A stretch of DNA of 25,944 nt, taken from assembly GCA_006503475.1 (NCBI GenBank), contig RSEH01000399.1, forward strand, positions 1 to 25,944. The letters run 5' to 3'. Below the pieces are notes generated by a model. The model was not told the DNA's origin and did not search any database. It was given only the letters and a program-made list of their open reading frames with translations. Both the position numbers and the translations under genes were made by a program. The stretch comes from Stentor roeselii (Eukaryota > Ciliophora > Heterotrichea > Heterotrichida > Stentoridae). Positions 20,001 through 25,944 of this stretch are shown piece after piece; position 1 is the first letter of the stretch; each line of letters begins with the position of its first letter.

Positions 20001-22754
20001 GCAGATACTGCAGATACTATCATTGCATAATGAGCATCCTGGGTTAGTTGCGCATCCATTCAGACATTTTGATTCACATATTTGACAAGAACTCCCTGCC
20101 CAATAATATTCAAATTGGCAGGGCCATAGTCCACTATATAACGTGAAATTTTCCTGCAAATATGAAATATAAAACATGTAAATGAACCCTTCGAAGCCAT
20201 TATTCAAACATCCAATTTTAAGACTTGAAGAATTATCATAAAAGTAGCTTCCTGATGATACCGAATAAAAGTAATAATTATTTATACTGATCGTAAATGT
20301 TGATAAATCAGGCAATAAACTTACAAATTTAAAATGAAAATACAACCAAACTTGATCAAAAATATAGTTGTCTATTTTTATACTCTGCTCTGAAAGATTG
20401 AACCACCCATTTGTTGATAGAAACTTGTTATACTTTTCAATGATGGTGCCAGCTTTCATTTCATACATGTAAAAACCGAAAATCACTTGATGAGGCAAAA
20501 TGATGGAATTTGTGTAAATAAATGAATTGTTTTTAAAGTAATATCCCCGACTTTTTGCAGGTAACGGTTTAGAACTCTCTGAAGAATTTAGACTTGAATA
20601 GTTACTGATGTAGTAAATGATATCTGAGGTGTCCGAAATAAAGTATGGTTTATCAAACACTATTTTTGACATTGTATAAAAAGTGAAGTTTTTGGTACAA
20701 TTGGAACCTGAGACTATGAACATTGTAGGACATTCTTTATAGCATTTGAAGTCCAAATAATAATATCCAGGCATGCAACTTGGACATAAAAATCCAGTTG
20801 AATTTATTGTATCGTTACATCCTATCACTTCGCAATCTAACTTTGTTTTATTAAACTCTGAGCCATAAAGGCATGGATCATATGTGGTTGATGAATTGCA
20901 GTCTGAATCGAAACCATTGCAAAATTCACAACTTAAATTCTTGCATATGTTGCATGAGTAGTATGTTCTACAACCAGTTGCGCAGTCTTTAGGACAATTT
21001 TTTACTAGTTTGGAGTAAGTATCAAAATAGCTATTGAATTCATTGCTTTGAATCAGACAATCGTTACTAGATTGAGATGAGCAGCTTTTTTTAGGAGTCA
21101 TAAATGTAATATCTGAGTAAGGATATAAGTTAAGTAAATAAATGAAAGCCCTATATGGTTGTATTTTTATACTAGAATTAGTATCATAAAAAATTCTCTT
21201 ATTAAAAGTTTCCATCCATAAAATATAATTTTTCTGATAAATGATAAGCGTAGTGGCCCTCAAAGCATATTCAATACTAACTCCAATAAAAATCCATCCA
21301 TCAACACTAAATCCTTGAGTATTTTTATTAACACTTTCTGAACAGTTTCTCAAATATACTGATACTGAAAAATCACTGTTAATTACCAGATTACTTTTTT
21401 GGAAAATATGATTCAAAATAGTTTGAGTATGGTAAACCCACATAATCATTGAAAAATTAACGTTTAAAATTGTTTTATTTGATTCCAAGAAACTATATCC
21501 ATTAAAATATAACCCTTTTTGATACAACGGTAAAGGATCATCTATCTCTGGAGTGTTGTTGAAGTAAAAGGTCTCTGGATTCGCTCCACTCATAAAAAAA
21601 TCCCCATAAAGCCCTTTAAAATCGTTGAAAGTGATTAAAATACTTTCATTTAGCACTGAATCTGGAAGACAAAGTGAGTAGTTGAGAATGAATCCTTTAT
21701 CACAAGAAGTGCAAGTATAATTGTCCCAATTTGAACAGTTTGGTTGATCACATTGAGAAGATATTTCTTTTATGCATTCTTTGATGCTGTAGCCTGTGCA
21801 ATCAGTGCAAGCTTGCGAGTAGCAATAATTACTTGAGTTTTTAAAACAGGGAGGCCAAGTATTTACTTCAAAACAATCATAGCAGTTTGAATCAGCGTCA
21901 TATTTATTCAAACCACAGTCTGTGATAGTTTTATAGAATAATTTTGGACAGCTATTATCATTCATCAAAATTGAATAGTATATGAAACCATTAAAAGATG
22001 TAGTCTCATAAGATCCAAAGATGTAACTAATCTCATTGTAGGGTACTCTAAATTCTGAATTAAATCCAAATTGATACTCTTTTTTATCATATCTGATTGA
22101 ATCAGTCGCATTTACTTCATTTCGAAAAATGATGAAATTCACTGACCCATTCAATTGAGTCGCTGATATTGATAAGCTGTACCAATATCCATCATTACTA
22201 TATGGAATAGAAATTTTGTTTATGATGGAAGAGGTCGAGTTGAATGTCAGGTTGACATAGAATTCTAGAAAGGATGCAGAAGACCTGAGCTCTAAAAATG
22301 TCATAGAATCGTTTTTAACTTGAAATATAGTACCATAGTTAAAAGATCTAAAGTATATGCTAAAGCAGAAGTCAGGTGCGATTAAATAAGTTGAATTTAA
22401 TTCTATTGCGCTTGTTGATTCAAAATAAAAACCTTTAGAATAAGTAGGAACCGGGGTTTTTCTACTTGAACTATTAAATTCAATTTCTGGTCTCCCAGTG
22501 AAGTTCTTGAAACTTGAAGCTGAAAATTCGGTAAAAGAAAAGAATTCCGTAAAAAAAATCAAAGGATCTGAACCCTCGATGCAAATGCCAGAATCCAAGG
22601 AATATCCTGCAGGACAATAGGGAAGACAGCTGACATTCCTGTAAAGATTGAACTGAGTGCATGAAGTTTCATTTGTGGAAAGGTAGAGATTCAAACCTCC
22701 TACACTAACGAGAACTAATAATGAGCCCAGAATCATTATAAGCGAAGCATCCAT
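17019..22754 (-). CDS. Large membrane protein with four LamG-like/cysteine-rich units
   Basis: Exons on the minus strand are 22754-17637, 17621-17388 and 17372-17019, giving about 1901 residues. An N-terminal hydrophobic segment (~5-25) acts as signal peptide. Four LamG/ConA-like units lie at ~65-270, 370-555, 695-875 and 1075-1265. Each is followed by a cysteine-rich furin/EGF-like stretch (~279-362, 553-690, 879-1073, 1272-1408), and each LamG unit has a Y-x-x-G-x-Y-F-type strand near its start. A beta-type juxtamembrane region (~1410-1500), an Ala/Ser/Gly linker and a multi-pass membrane domain (from ~1530) containing GLFNLIN then E-x-x-x-Y-S-L align with VFNLIN and L-I-Y-S-I-Y in the two plus-strand paralogues. 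The last two introns are at homologous positions, which supports common descent. There are many N-glycosylation sequons. Function is unknown; an adhesion or surface-sensing role is only inferred. The frame is intact. Confidence 0.85.
17373..17387 (-). other. 15-nt last intron of the minus-strand gene (stop-free)
   Basis: On the minus strand GTAAGAAATAAGCAG, phase 0, without an in-frame stop, so it would add V-R-N-K-Q if retained. Removal joins VLTIV to ILFYLI, aligning with the FNFS/VLIYIL junction of paralogue 1. A at position 10. Confidence 0.8.
17622..17636 (-). other. 15-nt penultimate intron of the minus-strand gene
   Basis: On the minus strand GTAATCTTTAAGTAG, phase 0, ending in an in-frame TAG. 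Removal joins SIAIL to FFLILSLF and opens the frame to the stop at 17019. Position is shared with both paralogues. Confidence 0.92.
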
Positions 22755-25400
22755 TTACTCCTAGTTTAAAATTTTTCAAAAGGAATTAGTTCGCCTCGAG
22801 TACTTTTAGACCTATTCCTAGTTATTAATCTAGAATGGATAAACCTTAATTTATGCAAAGGATATTTTTATAAGTAGTAATAATGCGGCTTGTTTTAACT
22901 CTACTTTCAATGATTTACTAGTGAAGAAGTTAATCTTTGACTATTTAATTATCACGTATAGATCAATTAGATCCTTCAAAAATTAGATTTCCGCGAATGA
23001 CCCTAGATGTTTTGTATATTGGAATAATTAAGATATTTATAATTAAATGGTTTATTAAATAGTATGATTTTAACCTAAGTTCATTAGGCTTACTACTTTA
23101 TATATATTTTCAGATACATTTTACATTCCTATGCACAAATAATAGAATGATCTCAATATTTATCATCCAAAAACAATTTATCTGATAGGATTATTTGAAA
23201 TATTAACTAACTCACAAGGTTTATTGTTATTTAGGTATATTTATAAAATTGGTTGAAATCATGCACTAAGAAACTAAACCTATACATAATTATTTAAATA
23301 TTCTAAAAAATGATCTTTTGGAAATTTTTAGAAGTATCTAAATTTTGAAATTTTAAGAATTATCTCTAGCTTTCGTATTTTCACCAAACTGCTTTGAATT
23401 ATCATATATTATTTGAAAGAAAATAATAATCTTTGAAATTAAGTGTAAAATATACTCCTACAGGTGCACTTATTCTATGAAAAATGATCTTTTAAACTAA
23501 ATTTATGAGGTAGGTGCAGCCGATTTGAATCTTCAGAAAAGTTTCCTTTAAAAATCACAAAGATTCAAATTAAATCATTGATAAGCTAACACCTTAAAAA
23601 TTCAAACTTTCGATGGAAATTCTCTCAAGCCTTAAAAATAAATGAAATATTTCAAATTCGATATGACACAAATAAAACAAGAATAATCTCTTAGTTTTTC
23701 TTTCAACTTTAAACACAAATCTAGAGATATTAATAAAAAAATATTCAGTATAAAGAGACTTAATTAAAAGCAATCCATTAAAGAATATATAGCTTCAGCA
23801 TTATTCTACTAAAAAATGCTAAATGTGGGAAACTTGATTTCCTGAGTATGCTTAATCAGCAACTCACTAAACTTAAAGAGTGATAATCCTGTAAAAATTG
23901 AAGAAATCGACTTTTGGTAAGATTTAACTTTTATCATCATTACAAAATAAGAATATTTAACTAAATGAATTCAATCAACCTTAGCAATCCTTGAATTTCA
24001 ATACAAGTTATACTTTCATTCAAAGAGTAGATCATCTATTTAATTACCATTGAAAGAATCTTTTTCTTTTATTACATCGCTCAGGTTTTACAATAAATGA
24101 TTTTATTTTCAAATAAATCTTGATAAAATTTCACTAGAATTTTGAATAACTCATTCAGTTTTCTGAGATTTATGAAATTTAAGTTTGTATTTAAAGAATT
24201 TTTCTGTTTTATGATCGTATTATATAACGAAATGTAAATCTTAGTGATTATTAAACGTCATACTTATCTAAATTATTAGAATTATAGTGAAATATATATC
24301 AGAATTGAATTTTCAAGGTGGAAAATAGATAACAACTATAAAATTATCAAATAAACTAAATCTTAATTCAGAGGTTTGATTTATCATGTTATTCTAGTTA
24401 TAATCACTTAGTTAATATAATTATCAAAAATAAAACTCGGGAAAATATTATAGCATTTATTTATTTCAAATGAAGGACGTTAATGAGGCTTGTAATCTTA
24501 TATACTTATACTATTTCTTTTATCATCTTCATTCCACCAATATATTTTTATTATTTTATGTTTTTATAGTTTTATATAAATAAGGAATATTTCATCCCAA
24601 TAACTCACGAGTTATCTTAGAATATAAAACAAAATATTGACTTGGTTGGATTTCATTAGAAATCAAGAATTTTCCTCTTTTTACTATCAAATACAACTTT
24701 AAGGGTTTACTTTCTTATTCAACTTTTTAGTAAATACGAATATTTGCAATCCCACATCCTTACTTTTATATTTTCAAGAACTCTTAAATTATTTAAAGGT
24801 CTAAATATTGAAATAATTCAACTTCTAATCATTCTTTCAAATTATTTATCTAGCAGCTATTTTTTCATTTTACATGGAAAACCTTTTCTGATATAAAATT
24901 TCAAGAATATCTAATATTTTACTTTGGAAAGATTTGACCAGGCTAAGAATGAAAATGATCCCGACATATCAAAAGACTAAGGTTTCTGTTGAAAGAACCT
25001 TTTACCTATCTAGGGGAAATTATTTGAAATATCTAATTCTATCGTATGACTTTTAAGCCAACTGATCAGTTAAATGAATGAAAGAGAAGAAAACTGTTTT
25101 TTTTTAGAATTTTATGTGTTGAATGAACTTATTTCAAAAATAATGAACCTGATCTTTATTCGAAAATTTCCTTACCCATGGAAAACAAAGAAATAATCAA
25201 ATACTCGATTCAAACATCTAAAAACAATGATTATCACTTAAATCATTTTAATCTCATAACCAAAAAAGCTTTAATTCAAACTATTTGCAATATTTGAGTT
25301 TCTCTGTTACATACTCTACTTACCCTGATTCTTTTATCCAATCATCAAGTCCTAGTACCCCAAATAATACCCAAAATAAACAATTCTCAAAAGTCTTCCA
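22755..25400. other. Long divergent gene-free interval
   Basis: About 2.6 kb between the start of the minus-strand gene and the repeat upstream of the last gene. It is strongly AT-rich with stops in every frame. I see no tRNA, no coding remnant and no clear inverted repeat. It must hold both divergent promoters, but no TATA box at the 36-nt spacing is evident before the minus-strand ATG. Confidence 0.55.
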
Positions 25401-25475
25401 CTTTCCATTCCTTCCATTTCCATTCCTTCCATTTCCATTCCTTCCATTTCCATTCCTTCCATTTCCATTCCTTCA
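25401..25475 (+). repeat. 15-bp tandem repeat, 5 copies
   Basis: Unit ATTTCCATTCCTTCC is repeated five times. The first copy starts with C instead of A, and the last ends in A instead of C. The plus strand carries no G. It lies about 85 bp before the ATG at 25559, so it may be a promoter-proximal minisatellite. Confidence 0.92.
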
Positions 25476-25558
25476 AAATGTAGACCCACTAAAACTTTAA
25501 AAAACATAGACACTTAAATCTATCCATAAAATCACCATCCAAAATTCTAATATAAATA

Positions 25559-25944
25559 ATGGCAGACCCTTGCTTTATGAATGGATGTCCCGATCCAGCG
25601 AACTTCCGATGCACATGCGACCCAATCATCATGACCTGTCAAAATCACATTTCCCATCACCTGGACTGCCCAGGTGTCCATACAATAATCTTAAAAGGCC
25701 AAGAACGACTTGAATCCCTGCCCATGATAACGACAGCCATATCGACTTTAACCGACTTTCAAAAAAAATCTCATCAGCAGGCAAAAGAGTACTTCCAGGT
25801 CATGTGCAACGCTTTTTGCAAAATCGCAGATGAATGTGCGGATAAACAACAAAGCTTGATCAACCTCAGCACTCAAATGATTTGCCCTGAGCTAGATCTC
25901 AAGATAAAAGAACTCGAGTCCGTGAATGTCAAGTTCAGAAAAGC
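25559..25944 (+). CDS. N-terminal part of a B-box-like zinc-finger/coiled-coil protein (3' truncated by window)
   Basis: The ATG at 25559, preceded by an A/T-rich context, opens a frame that is still open at the window end (128 codons). Residues 5-41 hold closely spaced Cys/His: C5, C10, C18, C20, C27, H30, H33/H34, C37, H41. This resembles a B-box or related zinc-binding fold. Residues ~47-128 are rich in Glu, Gln, Lys and Leu with spaced hydrophobics, suggesting a coiled coil. B-box plus coiled coil is a common front half of TRIM-like or Kelch-type proteins, but the C-terminal domain is not in the window, so function is open. Codons are strongly C-ending, like the 5' part of the glucosidase gene. 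Confidence 0.75.
   Translation, partial: MADPCFMNGCPDPANFRCTCDPIIMTCQNHISHHLDCPGVHTIILKGQERLESLPMITTAISTLTDFQKKSHQQAKEYFQVMCNAFCKIADECADKQQSLINLSTQMICPELDLKIKELESVNVKFRK

Noticed and set aside
25285-25500. Short frame translating the 15-bp repeat as repeated F-P-F-L-P
   Set aside because: It starts at a non-ATG codon and is a by-product of a 15-bp (five-codon) period.

Overview
The window looks like nuclear DNA from a heterotrich ciliate, closest in character to Stentor. It is strongly AT-rich. Its introns are all exactly 15 nt: eight were found, each GTA...YAG with an A at intron position 10. The standard genetic code fits: tryptophan is TGG throughout, no exon contains an in-frame TGA, and the four complete genes stop at TAA or TAG. 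Blepharisma, which shares 15-nt introns but reads TGA as Trp, is therefore less likely. Species is an inference; no database was consulted.

Layout. (1) 1-99: C-terminal tail of a plus-strand gene. (2) 1732-6358 and 7553-11872: two tandem, same-strand paralogues encoding large surface proteins. Each has a signal peptide, a LamG/ConA-like domain, 11-13 furin-like cysteine modules of about 50 residues (150 bp) and a C-terminal multi-pass membrane region of about 7-8 helices. (3) 13395-15995: a single-exon secreted or lysosomal GH31 alpha-glucosidase with its catalytic aspartates. (4) 17019-22754, minus strand: a third, diverged family member of about 1900 residues with four LamG-like/cysteine-rich units and the same C-terminal membrane module, sharing its last two intron positions with the tandem pair. 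(5) 25559-25944: the 5' part of a zinc-finger plus coiled-coil protein, cut by the window end. The long gaps show no coding sequence. TATA boxes sit 36-37 nt before the ATGs of the tandem pair, and a 15-bp tandem repeat precedes the last gene.

Most notable points. Paralogue 1 is interrupted by a 100-bp, very AT-rich segment flanked by an exact 8-bp direct repeat containing TA. Removing it at the TA restores the reading frame and the alignment with paralogue 2, which is what an unexcised internal eliminated sequence (IES) would look like. Paralogue 2 has one in-frame TAA where paralogue 1 has GAG, yet the frame and intron downstream remain intact. The two copies also differ by an in-frame loss or gain of several cysteine modules. 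The DNA alternates between C-ending and T-ending codon blocks inside single genes.

Functionally, three genes appear to encode cell-surface or vacuolar membrane proteins with large, disulfide-rich, glycosylated ectodomains, and one encodes a digestive-type glucosidase. Nothing in the sequence shows that they work in one pathway.
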